From positions 1,426,001 through 1,490,000 of the forward strand of contig JAVLRN010000012.1 in NCBI GenBank assembly GCA_032821775.1: a DNA stretch of 64,000 nt. Direction: 5' to 3'. The translations under genes and the position numbers were made by a program. This DNA comes from Sanguinoderma infundibulare (lineage: Eukaryota > Basidiomycota > Agaricomycetes > Polyporales > Polyporaceae). A model generated the notes under the pieces. That model worked only from the letters and a program-made list of their open reading frames with translations. It did not search any database and was not told where the DNA came from. Of the stretch, positions 20,093-30,663 are shown piece after piece (the stretch's first letter is position 1; every line of letters starts with the position of its first letter).

Positions 20093-20917
20093 CTATCGAG
20101 CGCCATAGGGACGCCGACTCGTCAGCGGCACGGTAGCCACGAGCATCGCGCCCACGACCAGCGAAATCATGCATATCACCGCAAACGATCCCAGGCCGAT
20201 TAGACCCGCAGCGCTCACGTTGAGCGCAACCTTCCAGCTGAATGGAACCACAGGCACCACGCTCCTCGGGAACGCAGCAAGCCCGATCACGAGCGCAAAG
20301 AAGCTTCCCAATATGCACGGCGGAAGCACGACCCTGAGCGGCGCGTCCATGAGCACGTCTTGAGCGATGAGGGATATGCCGAATGCGATGGCCGAACCGA
20401 GGATGACGCTGCCGATTGCCACCGCTGCGAGTGTGTACCGCCAGGTGATGATCGTGGGGAGTAGCTGGCCCCAGAAAAGTAGGTGGCCGCCGATGAGCGT
20501 GAGGGTTGTGCTGAGGGTGAAGATGATGATCGTGCAGGCGAGCGTTGTGAACGCCATCGATACGATCAGGCTCCAAACGTCGCAGATGAGGCTGCCGCAA
20601 GAGTATCTGGAGCGTGCGGTTGCCTGTTGGCTGGTCGCCGTACCACTGATGCCAGCTTCGAGGTCGTGTGAGGAACTTGGGAAGGATTCAGCAGAGAAGG
20701 ATTCAGCAGAGTAGGGTGATGCATGTGTAGGTATGGGTGTCAGCGGTAGGTCCATGTGTCCGTGGGTCGCAAACTGTGGTTGTGAGGCTGGAGGCACCGT
20801 AATCGATGGCAACTGCGGCTGTGGCGTGGACATCGCAGACGCGGACTGGGCAGAGGAATACATCGGAGGGATCTGTTTGGGGAGACGTTCCATCAGTACA
20901 AGGATATCGAACCACAT
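20093..20917 (-). CDS. Small multi-span membrane protein, unknown family
   Basis: Single-exon frame of about 274 residues (an ATG at 20893 would shorten it by 8). A Ser/Pro/Gln-rich N-terminal region with a duplicated SAESFSAESF is followed by four or five hydrophobic segments (SLIVSMAFTTLACTIIIFTL, YTLAAVAIGSVILGSAIAFG, VLPPCILGSFFALVIGLAAF, AAGLIGLGSFAVICMISLV). The last segment and the residues before it (WKVALNVSAAGLIGLG) resemble the ends of the proteins at 24.2 kb (AMRMNAAGLGGILAWV) and 25.3 kb (ALKVGGVGFGGLF), so it is probably a diverged member of the same family. TATATAAC lies near 21005 upstream. Function unknown. Confidence 0.6.
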   Translation of the reverse strand: MWFDILVLMERLPKQIPPMYSSAQSASAMSTPQPQLPSITVPPASQPQFATHGHMDLPLTPIPTHASPYSAESFSAESFPSSSHDLEAGISGTATSQQATARSRYSCGSLICDVWSLIVSMAFTTLACTIIIFTLSTTLTLIGGHLLFWGQLLPTIITWRYTLAAVAIGSVILGSAIAFGISLIAQDVLMDAPLRVVLPPCILGSFFALVIGLAAFPRSVVPVVPFSWKVALNVSAAGLIGLGSFAVICMISLVVGAMLVATVPLTSRRPYGAR

Positions 20918-22393
20918 GTAGATACCCACGTTGTACAGAGGACTCAAAAGCGAGCCGAGAATCTAGGAGGAGATAATGGTTGTGGCGACGAAAACTGTCT
21001 GTTATATACCAGAGGAGTTCTAAAGGCAGTGCGAACCACATGCCAATGTACGGAGCACTTGCATTGTCACTAGGCCTTCTACTGAACTCTCCAGGAAGGT
21101 GCTCACTGGGGCGCAGTCCTCCGCTGACCGTTAGGGCCACCGACAAAGCGCGATGCATTGTCACTGGCCTGCTGTTGCTTGACAGAGCCTCAACGGGTCC
21201 TTGAATACTCCATGCTGCGCCTCCATAAGAGGCAGGAGTGTCGTTTGGCCGTGTACCTAAAAGGAAGGGTCATAGACTCGTGAGCGCACTGCTTAGGCCT
21301 TGGCGGCCCTGGCCGCCGCTGTTGGCTGTGCAGTGTTGATGATACCGCTGAAGAGAGAACTCTCGTCTATTCTGGCCAGAACCTGCACGTCAGAGTAAAC
21401 GTTAAATGACCCAATGAAGTAGGACCTTCGTGAATTGGTTATGCCCCACCACAGTCCCACCACAGTGACGGATGGATACGAAGTTAGAAGGAAGCAGCCG
21501 CCTGGATGGGACGATGTCCCCAAATGTTAATGATGATGTAATCGGAGATCAGGCGCCCAGTGGCAGTCTTTGCTTCAATTGTGCCTCCATGAATCCATCC
21601 CTGCTCCATCCCCTCTACACGCCGCTGATGCACATAACCCCTTGGATACAGTGAAATCTAGACTCCTGGCTCCGTATATTTTAGCTCCGACGTCGACACG
21701 TTTCCCACTGACAAAGGCAAGACAGACACGCTCTCCGCCTGCACCGGGGAGTGGTCACAGCCACAACGGTGTTGCTCGTTGGACAACCACCATCTTCAAT
21801 TTCCTGAGCTCTGCATCTGGTCTTCGCTTCCTCTTCGACTCTGGAGTCTATTTTTCAGGAGAGGTCTGCCAATGGTACTCAACTGGAATGTCACGAACGA
21901 GGATCCTCGGCGAGAAAGCGACGGGGACCGGCGCACCGGACTTTAGTACCAACCCAAATAACACGGACGTCAAATGCATCGGTGCAACTACTGTGGTACA
22001 GACGAACCGCGGGGATACACCCTTTGCAGGTCCCTCTCCCAAATTTCAGGAGGCATCCAGGCGAAGTCGCGCGAAAGACCCATACCGGCATCCGATCTTC
22101 TCTCAACTACCCCTGTCTTGTTGCCCTCCGTTCCGTTGACTTTGGCCACATCCGTCACGCATTCAAGTGGATCTGTGCCATCTGTGGATGGCAGTTCCGT
22201 GTCACATTCAATCTCCCGGCATCTGTTATCGTTCGACTGGGGATCGGTGGTTGGCAACGGCTGCGGCGGGCAAGCGGCGGACGACAACCTCTTTGAGTTT
22301 TTCTACCCGCGCGAGCTATAAAGAGACTTAGGGTCGTTCTCCAGCACTAGCGGCGAAGGTGACATTAGTTCGTTTGCAAGAGGTGTGTACTCT
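20918..22393. other. Intergenic, possible exon remnant
   Basis: No complete gene is supported. At 21377-21293 on the minus strand an acceptor (GACGTGCAG) leads into VLARIDESSLFSGI and a stop, which could be an isolated last exon, but no upstream exons could be joined. TATAAAG at 22316-22322 is a possible promoter of the pseudogene that follows. Confidence 0.35.
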
Positions 22394-23135
22394 ATGTCTC
22401 CGTTGTACAGGCCTTAAAGGGAAGCGGATCTCTTCACTCCACCCGTATCTCCACGCCCCCAGACGAAGAGAAGGGCAATGATACCGGCCAGGATCCTCCC
22501 TCAGGCTCCGGACAACGTGGCCACGCTACCGTGACGGCCAACGGCAATATCCGCAATACCGACAGCTCCAGCACCCGTGCAGTTCGGCATGCCGGTGGTG
22601 GAATGTCAGTGGCGGAGCGGATGCGGTACGGCTCCGTCTTCTGGGCATTCCTCCTCGTGCCACTGCTGGTCGTCGTCTTACTCGCTATGGGGTTCAGATT
22701 CATCACACTAGTGATTGCCTTCGCGAACCTCCTCCTCTCCTTCTTCGGCATCACTCTGGGGCTTACACGCACCTCCGGGGACATCTACACGAACCTTACT
22801 GTCGTCTCCCTCATCGTGGCGACGGGGTACGGAGCTGCCGTTATCACCACGGCGGGGTGTGGCGTTGGTGGTACTCGTGTTCTTACCCCTCTCGATATAC
22901 GCCGGGAGCAAGGAGCTGGTCACATTCGCTTCCCTGTTTGTGGGACTCGGTGGGTTTCTCGCTGCCTTCTTTGCGCCTGCCATGGGTATCGCCCTAGCAA
23001 AGGGCCGGATCGTCGGCCTGAGTGTGGAGTTCAGGGCTGTGGAAACGACGAGGATGACGGAGCCGGATTAGGTGGCGTACTGGCTTGCTGTTGGCGGAGA
23101 CCATAGTTTTCTGTATCTGGGTGGGGAGTCAAGTT
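22394..23135 (+). pseudogene. Broken copy of the small membrane-protein gene
   Basis: It parallels the intact gene at 24173: KGSGSLHSTRISTPPDEEKG against NGNGSLRSSQLSGSATLHDE, then LVIAFANLLLSFFGIT, VVSLIVATGYGAAVITTAG and, in another frame, FLAAFFAPAMGIALAKGRIV. The ATG at 22394 meets a stop after seven codons (MSPLYRP). An extra G in a GGGG run near 22855 shifts the frame. A base is missing near 23060 (RMTEPD-stop instead of RMNAAGLGG), and there is a further deletion just after. At least three independent lesions make it non-functional as a membrane protein. Confidence 0.8.
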
Positions 23136-24172
23136 CCTTTGGATGCGATACTCGACGGAGTCTGACGCTATGCGTGCTAGAGTACCAACGTCCGTTGTCT
23201 ATGTCATCTAGTTCCATGGGATAGTGCATACCTTTGCCACAATCTAGCCGTTCATCATTACGCGCCAATCGACTATTTGAAACAGGGATTTAGGGTCTAT
23301 AATCGACGTTTGGGGCACACGTGTGTCAGGTCTATATGGACCGATCCTAAGGTATGTACAGTCACCACGTCGGTATGCTCATGACACTAGCGTCGCTGTA
23401 TTCCCTTACACAGCGGAAGAAGTCAGGACGCGTCAAAGGAAGGTGGGACAACTAAACAAGACACTGATGTCTCTGCAGATCTACATATCCCCGGGCTACC
23501 GAGAAAGCCGCCCGCTAACTCGGACTCACTGGCACTGGCGCATCGGGTTTCGGTGTCAAACATCCAGCCCGAGGATCAAAACGGCAGTGTTCAACAGCAG
23601 CACCGTACAGAGAGCAGTGACCTTTGTGCGTCCGTCTCATTTGACATTTTCGAGTATCCCGAACATGCGGCGGGCATCCGAGTCTTTCGGGTACCCCTGT
23701 CGTGAATCGCTCTCCGTTCCGTCGGCGCACTCAAGCGGATCTATCGTCATCATAATTAGTTCCATTCTCGAATGTAGGCCAACCGTGGAGAGGGCGTGAT
23801 CCCAATGATCCTTCCTCACAATAGTCACTTCCCCAATCCGTTGCTAACCGCACTTTGCCCGCCCCCTCTTGAACCAGTAATAGTTTTGACTTGACGTTCA
23901 CGACGAGGTCGTGGACTAACCGCGAAGTGAAGTCGCGATCGTTTCGTCTGAACATTATGGTAAGAGGTATGTATCCCGAGGTGCGTTCCCCATCCAAATC
24001 TCCTATTGCGGTTTATGTCGCATACACCCTATTCCGTCCATCCAGATCCTATATTAAAGAGGCCCTGTGTCTCTCTTCCGGCTTCGTGGCTTCCCCAGTT
24101 GCCCTACCACACCCCTGCCGTCCCAGGCATACCCTAACTCTAAAACGTCCCCCGTCACGACCACTGACCACC
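23136..24172. other. Spacer between tandem copies
   Basis: Includes one copy of a duplicated 3' flank (23179-23281). Parts of 23600-23760 weakly resemble 22100-22220 (shared CTCCGTTCCGT and CAAGYGGATCTRT), so the upstream flank was probably duplicated too. TATTAAAG at about 24051 may be the TATA element of the next gene. Confidence 0.45.
23179..23281 (+). repeat. Duplicated 3' flank, copy 1
   Basis: Shares AGTACCAACG, CCATGGGATAGTGC and ATCTA-CCGT-CATCATT, in the same order, with 24994-25083. Each copy lies just downstream of a member of the membrane-protein family, which marks a segmental tandem duplication. Confidence 0.7.
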
Positions 24173-24946
24173 ATGCCGCCGTCTTCTACCTATCCATCCA
24201 CCTTCGAGGAGTCGGGATCAACGTCCTTGAATGGAAATGGATCTCTCCGCTCCTCCCAGCTCTCGGGCAGCGCCACGCTCCACGACGAAGAGAAGGGCAC
24301 CCACCCCGGCGCCGCGACCAACGGCAAGACTACCAGCACCGCCGGCACCCGCGCCCGCGCGGTCCTGCGTGGGGGAATGTCAGCGATGGGCAAGATCTGT
24401 CGCTACTTCATCCTCGTCGTCTTCATCATCGTGCCGCTGTTGGCCGTCGGACTCGCCCTGGCCTTCACTGCGATCACACCCGTGGTCGCCTTCGCGAGCC
24501 TCCTGCTCTCGTTGTTCGGCGTCACCCTCCTCGGGCTCACGAACACCGTCGGCCACGTCATCTATACGCACCTCACCGTCGAGTCCCTCATCGTGGCGAC
24601 GGCGTACGGAGCGGCTGTCATCACCGCGGCGGGTATAGCGTTGGCGCTCCCGTTCCTGGCCATCGCGGTGTGCACTGGCAGCCAGAAGCTGGTCATATTC
24701 GGTTCCGTGCTTGCGGGATGCTGTGGGGCTGTCGCGACCTTCTTCGCACCTGCCATCGGTATCAGCCTCGCGAATTTGAACGGTCGTATCCTCGGTCTGC
24801 GCGTGGAGTTCACGGCGGCGGAGGCGATGAGGATGAACGCAGCCGGATTGGGTGGTATACTCGCGTGGGTGCTGGCGGATACCATACTTTATGGGATCGG
24901 GTATATGCTCCTGCGTCTTGTGCACATGGTGGCTGGGGATGAATAG
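24173..24946 (+). CDS. Small multi-span membrane protein, intact member
   Basis: Single-exon gene of 257 residues; function unknown. A hydrophilic N-terminal region of about 70 residues rich in Ser, Thr and Gly (MPPSSTYPSTFEESGS) precedes five hydrophobic segments: YFILVVFIIVPLLAVGLALA, ITPVVAFASLLLSLFGVTLL, ATAYGAAVITAAGIALALPF, VLAGCCGAVATFFAPAIGIS and AAGLGGILAWVLADTILYGI. No signal peptide is evident and no catalytic motif is recognised. It is the only copy of the 22-26 kb block with an unbroken frame. The start at 24173 matches the alignment with the neighbouring broken copy. Confidence 0.75.
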   Translation: MPPSSTYPSTFEESGSTSLNGNGSLRSSQLSGSATLHDEEKGTHPGAATNGKTTSTAGTRARAVLRGGMSAMGKICRYFILVVFIIVPLLAVGLALAFTAITPVVAFASLLLSLFGVTLLGLTNTVGHVIYTHLTVESLIVATAYGAAVITAAGIALALPFLAIAVCTGSQKLVIFGSVLAGCCGAVATFFAPAIGISLANLNGRILGLRVEFTAAEAMRMNAAGLGGILAWVLADTILYGIGYMLLRLVHMVAGDE

Positions 24947-24993
24947 CCTGACTGCTTGGACGGAACCTGAAGCTATGTTGTAGATATGTACCG

Positions 24994-25083
24994 AAGTACC
25001 AACGCTTGAATGATATCTCGCTCCATGGGATAGTGCGTACCTTCGCCACCATCTACCGTCCATCATTTCACAACCAAATCGAC
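24994..25083 (+). repeat. Duplicated 3' flank, copy 2
   Basis: Partner of 23179-23281. The similarity resumes downstream (TATTTRARACAG) after an insertion of about 48 bp relative to copy 1. Confidence 0.7.
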
Positions 25084-25341
25084 GCCCACATGCACACGAC
25101 GAGTAGCATCGCCTTCCTCCAATCGAATATTTAAGACAGAAATTACAGGTCTGCCGTCCGCCGTCAACGTCTGCGGTACGCATCCGTTAGCTGTATCCGT
25201 CCTGAGGTGGGTACACACTCACTGGATCGCTATCCTCGACGCTAACCCCGTTATATCCCCTTTCAGCGACGCCATCGACCTGCCCTCACCCGCCACAACA
25301 TCCCTTTTCGCGACGTTCCCTTACCGAGCACCACCTTCCCG

Positions 25342-26172
25342 ATGGCGTCGCCCCAAACCCTCCACTACGTCATCCGCATCTTAATTCAGGTCCCGGCTTC
25401 GGCCCTCTTCTCCTCAGCACTGCTGCAGCGCCTCGCCTCGTCGGTGCGCACTCTGGGCTCACCATCCCCCCAGTCGACGCTAGACCTCGAAAGTGGCGAG
25501 GGGAGGAGCGGCGTGGAGGCGAGCACGGCCAACGGCGCCGACAGCGAGGGCATCAGCGCCGAGGCCGTGAGGGCGGCCGAGACTTCCGCCACAGCGGACC
25601 CGCCCTCCACGCAACACGCACGGCCTCACTTGGGGGAGAAGGAAACGGGAGACACCTGGCCGGACAAATTCCGCGACTTCATGCACGGACTGGTGCACCG
25701 CGTCGCCACGGCCATCTGGGTGTCCTGCGGCATACTTTTCCGGGACGCCTTCGTCACCAGCCTCATGACCGCCGTGTGCGGCTTCTTCCTCCTCGGGCTC
25801 GCCAAGGGTCCTGAAGGGGTGTACGCCAACGTTTCCGTCCTATCCCTCGTGGTGGCCTGCGCTTGCGGGAGCGGCGTCGTCGCTGGGGGATGCGCCGGGC
25901 TCATGCTCGTGCTTGGCACTTGAGAATGGATGCAGGTTGCCGTCCAGGGAATCGCGAGTCTTGCCACCATATTCATACCTGCCATAGCGATCGGAGTCAC
26001 CCACGGGCGCATGCGTGGCTTAAACCCGGCGTTCACAGCGGTGGACGCCTTGAAAGTGGGCGGAGTGGGATTCGGAGGGTTGTTCCCTTGCTACTTTCTG
26101 TATCTTTGCTGCGTCAAGATAGAGAAGGGATTTGAGAGCGGGCGGAAGTCGACGACTACGGTCCAGTCCTGA
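25342..26172 (+). pseudogene. Membrane-protein paralogue with an in-frame TGA
   Basis: One frame runs 276 codons and is interrupted only by a TGA at 25921-25923. Before it come an N-terminal region rich in acidic and Ala residues and spans such as FVTSLMTAVCGFFLLGLA and SLVVACACGSGVVAGGCA. After it come IASLATIFIPAIAIGVTHGR and ALKVGGVGFGGLFPCYFLYL, which align with the second half of the intact gene at 24173. The stop falls where the intact protein reads on (VCTGSQKL). Options are a young pseudogene, a truncated but used 193-residue protein, or readthrough. No usable intron spans the stop. Confidence 0.65.
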
Positions 26173-26301
26173 TACCCACATAAAACCTGTAAATGGCTTC
26201 ACGATACTTCCGTCACGACATAACGCGCTTTCATGTGGTAATCCCATAATCCGGTATCTGTTACAAAATCAATGTTGGTCCGAATCACATACCAACACTC
26301 T

Positions 26302-28426
26302 TTATTCGGCCTTCAGATGGTCGTCTACGTCCTTCTTCTCTATTTGCGACGACTTCTCGCTCTCCACGCGCTCGTCCACGTCGTCACTGGTGATCGCCTC
26401 TGGAATGAACGTCTCCTTCGCTGGGAAGACCAGGGATAGGACAGTGTAAACCACTGACGCGACAAAGAACTATGGGAACCGGGGCCGCATGCGGTGAGCG
26501 CACAACACTCGCGACTCATGACAGGTGCCAGGCTTACCCCAAACAACCAAGCAAAATCGAATATCTTCATCGCGCCGCCGACGTTGATTGCCGGGTTGAT
26601 CGACGAAATGAGGCCGGGTATGTTGGGCGGCACCGAGAGCAAGATAGCAACAACGGCCCGCCAGTTCTATCATCAAAGGAGCCGCGTCAACGTCGATACA
26701 GAGCCCTCTGACGAGCAAACTTACAAATCCATACGTATACCTGTACCGCCCATGAGGCCTGTACATCGATGGCACATCGACCTTGCCTCCGTGGACGATC
26801 CAGTACTGCTCGCCGCCTCGACCGTCAACACCTTCGCAACAGCACACACCAACAGCACATATACTCACATCCGATACCATGATCCCCGCAAACGGGCCCA
26901 AGAACACCGTGTACCCATTCATGAACGACAAGAACCCCTGCGCGCTCGCCAGGATCTCCCACGGACACAACGCCCACCCGCCGAGGATCGCGCATATGAC
27001 CTGCCCGCGGCGGATGTTGATGTACCGCGGGAAGAGGACAGTCATGTCGTTCGCGGCTGACAGGGAATTCGCAGAGATGTTCGTGCCGAGGGTCGCGAGG
27101 ACGAACGAGAAGGAGGCGAAAAACGCTGCCGCACGGTTATCCCAGTGGTCGATCAGCTGGAGCGGGTCCCAGAGCACCTGGCCGTACAGGGGTATGCCGG
27201 CGGACGTGACGGCCATACCGATGAACCCGACGAGAGTGAACGCTATGGGGATGATCAGCAGCTGCACGCGTTGAGCTTGTTCGTTCTTTGCGTAGCGCTG
27301 AAATGCCCACAGTCACAGTCAGAACGCCATCGCTCGAGAAGATTGTGGCGCGAGAGGCACTCACGGTGAAGTCCGGGATGTTGACCGCGAGCGTCGAATA
27401 GATGCCTAACGCGCTGTTCAGCGCGCTCAACCACGCGTACGACAACGCGCTACCCGAAAGCGAGGTGTGTTGATTGAATAGACCCTCGTTGGACGGCACT
27501 TTGACGAAGGACCAGATGAGAATGGCCAGCCAGGCGGGTGGTACGACGAACGCCTTGACCATAAACAGCCAGCGGATCTTCTGTGGCGATACGAGCATGA
27601 AGGGGAACTGTATGAGCCAGTAGATGAAGTAACACAACATCCCTGTGGCAGCTCACATCAGCTCTGACACGAGTATCGTTGACCGCTCAAAAAGACTGAC
27701 CTGAAGTCGTTATATGCGCATCCGGAGGGAGTCCATTATGCAGTCTTGCCAGGGAGGGCCAGATGGCTTTCAACATCTGGTAAACGCACTCTGATCCGGT
27801 GTACGTCTGTATGCCGAACCAGAACATGGAGAGCACGACACGCGAGATGACGCTGAAGTAACTGAACCAGAATCCGAACGAGGAGCGGTTCAACACCGGG
27901 AAGCCGATATGCAGTCGCGCGCCGATCGTCCCGTTCAGGACCATTACGACGGAGATGATGATTTGCCCGACAGCGATTGCGGGTAGGGCTTGTCGCCTGA
28001 AAGCGGAACCGAGGTTAACATGCATTCCATATGGGCACAGGGAGATAAGAAGAACGGGATGAATTGGGAAGGAGGCCAACTGCTTATAATATGAAGTGGG
28101 TGAACATGTACGCACCACGAAAGCCCGATAGCAAGCATACTTGACGCAAGCTCCCACACTGCGACATTGGTCGCGTCCGACACCCAATACGCGATATAGT
28201 TGAACGTTGTCCACGTCCTCTACCACGACACGCGACATGTTTGAGTGTCCCCCGCGCAAGAGTAAGGGTTCACAGGAATGCAAGCACTCACCCCCTTTGG
28301 CGGGACGGGGTCCATATCCTTGTTCGACCATCTGCTGTTCGGCGCGAACGTCGACGGCTCCGGCTCCAAGACCCATGCCTCTGTACGCGAGTAATCGAGT
28401 AGTGCCTTCTTCACCGCGGACGTCAT
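26302..28426 (-). CDS. NCS1 nucleobase or nucleoside permease (Fur4/Dal4/Fui1 type)
   Basis: Plasma-membrane proton symporter of the purine-related NCS1 family, Fur-like branch (uracil, allantoin or uridine). The N-terminus (MTSAVKKALLDYSRTEAW) is followed by the family's TWTTFNYIAYWVSDATNVAV region. Later exons give GQIIISVVMVLNGTIGARLH, GFPVLNRSSFGFWFSYFSVI, FGIQTYTGSECVYQMLKAIW, WSFVKVPSNEGLFNQ, NIPDFT, NISANSLSAANDMTVLFPRY, INIRRGQVICAILGGWALCP and NGYTVFLGPFAGIMVSD. A charged tail ends at TAA 26304-26302. About nine exons join in frame with short introns. The substrate cannot be fixed by eye; the SRWSN and DMDPVPP N-terminal segments are typical of this branch. No lesion was seen. Confidence 0.88.
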
Positions 28427-29140
28427 CCTTCCTTCCAAATCCAGGGCTGACTCGATCGGACTGACCAGAACGACGTGGACGATATAGAGCGAAAGTTCGA
28501 TAGGGGCGTCAGGGGGGCGCGGGAGGCCACATATGAATGCAAATGGGACCAGTCATGTTGTCAGCTTGTTATCGTCGAGCAGGGAAGCCAGTGACCAGGT
28601 GTGGTCGAACGGGTTCAAGGAAGCGCTATCAGCGCGCCGATAAGACGCTAATACCAGGACATATTACCGGTTAGACAGATAAGTAACTTTAGATAAAGTG
28701 GAGATAAGTGCTGCGACTTGCCAACGCCCAGGTCGTTCTATTTTTTGCCGAGCACACGGAAGGCCGAGAGACCAGCGCTTGTTCGAACACCAATTTTGCG
28801 GTTCAATTTTATATTGAATGGGTGTTGCGCGATTCAAAGCACGCGTCGGTTGAAGACGGTTAGAGGTTGTATACACGACAGTACGAGACCATACTCACTG
28901 TTGTAACAGTTTGACCGAAGGGCCGAAGAGATCGGGAGTTCAAGAACAGAGTGATATACAATGTACAAAGCCCCAAGCATCCAGAACGACAGTCCCTGGC
29001 GCAGCAAGGTTACACATTCAAGATACAGCAGACGACGTTATTGCAAAAATCTAGAAACCTGAGCGCAGGTGCGCCGGCCTCGCTCCTGTCCAGCCCAATG
29101 AAACCCGCAGAATCTAGTCGAGCCCGCAAACGTCCAGCGA
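28427..29140. other. Intergenic, no supported gene
   Basis: AT-rich, short frames only. It holds the promoter of the permease gene and the 3' side of the dehydrogenase gene. Confidence 0.4.
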
Positions 29141-30187
29141 TTACAGGGACGCGCCACCACAGCTCTTGATGGTCTGGCCGGTAATGTATTCGCCTTCGTC
29201 CGAAACGAGGAAGGAAACGAGCTTGGCGACATCCTCAGGCTCCTGGATACGACCGAGCTTAATGTCGCGCTTCACGCGGATAGCTTTGGCCTCTCCGACC
29301 GATACACCCTCCTGGAGAAACAAAGTTAGTGTTCGCTTTTCGGTACCAATGGCAGGGCACTCACGATCTTCGCGAGCTCACGGTCGATGTGGTCCCACAT
29401 CGGCGTGTCCACGATGCCCGGGCCGTATGCTGAGTACGACGGCAGTTAGCATCTCCAGCGCAGGGTGATGTCCAGAGGGGGGTAGACGGACCGTTGACGC
29501 GAATGCCGTACTGTGCCCATTCCTTAGCAGCTGCCTCAGTGAAGCCACGCACGGCGAACTTGGTGCCGCCATATGGCCCAAGGTTCTCCGCAGTGCGGTA
29601 GGAGGCGATCGACCCCGCGCCGACGATGCGCCCGCCGAGACCCTGCTTGACCATCTGCTTCGCGGCGAAGATGTGTGTGTTCATAAGACCGAGCAAGTTA
29701 ATGCGTACTTCATTCTCGATGAACCTGATGCAAGAGATGAATCAGTTGGAGATCGCCGAGCACAGAATCGACTTTCACACTTACTCGGGCGTGCACTCAA
29801 GAAGAGGTCGTACTTGGGTTACGCCAGCGTTGGCGACGCTAACGAAAAGCCTGGGGCCGAGCTGCTCGACAGTCTGCGCAATCGCAGACTCGATTTGTTT
29901 GGGTTCCCTGACATCTACCGATATACGACGAGTCAGCAAGGGAGAAACTCAGTAGTGGAGACTGGGAGAAGCTCACCAACGTGAAGGCTGATCGCCTGAC
30001 GACCATAGGATTTGATTTCCTCGATGACAGTGTCCACCTTGGACTGTGCCTGGGGAATATCGCCAATAGCGATATCGTAGCCATCGCGAGCAAGACGAGT
30101 CGCAATTGCACGACCAATGCCCTGGCCTGCGCCTGTAATGAAGGCGATCCGGTTTAGAGAGGCCTTAATGGGGGAGGCGAACGACAT
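29141..30187 (-). CDS. Short-chain dehydrogenase/reductase, acetoin/diacetyl reductase-like
   Basis: Classical SDR, cytosolic NAD(P)-dependent oxidoreductase. The Rossmann motif is TGAGQGIG (residues 19-26). NAG occurs in [14 protein letters not shown]. The catalytic Ser-Tyr-Lys set is in [20 protein letters not shown], where YGGTK is the YxxxK. The end [17 protein letters not shown] is typical of SDRs. Exons: 30187-29975; [51 protein letters not shown]; and [12 protein letters not shown] to the stop. All phases agree and no lesion was seen. Overall it resembles fungal acetoin or diacetyl reductases, but SDR substrates are hard to predict. Confidence 0.88.
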
Positions 30188-30602
30188 GGGAGGATGGGAG
30201 GGAGTGGATGGTGGATAGAGAGGTCGCGAGTGGGGGTGTTTAGTACCGGTCGTTCTGTTTTTGAGCTGGATTGCTGAAGATCGGCAGGCTAGGCCGGACC
30301 GTCATCATGAGAAAGGTCAGTGCGACGGACGCATTTTGCAGTCGGACCGCCAGGAAAAGGATGGCGGATGGTCATGGGATGAGCGACGTCGGCCAGATGT
30401 GGACAGATGTGGACGCGATGAAGAGGCCCCTTGGCAGCTCGCTCACCAACCGATGGCAATCGGCGGACGGTACGTGGGTCCGGTCACGCTCGCGCAGGGT
30501 CACGCACACGTGAGGGACGCGTCCGCGGGGTACGTCACGGGCATTCAAATTCGGCGTGGGCCGGAGCTTGGCTTCGATCTTGCCTCCATCTGCGTATCTG
30601 CA

Positions 30603-30608
30603 TATAAG
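30603..30608 (+). promoter_or_regulatory. TATA box of MYND gene
   Basis: TATAAG lies 60 bp upstream of the ATG at 30664, a good spacing for a short 5' UTR. Confidence 0.45.
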
Positions 30609-30663
30609 TATCCTCCAAACTCTTTTTGCCAGCCAATTGCCAACACACGACGCCCCCACCATC

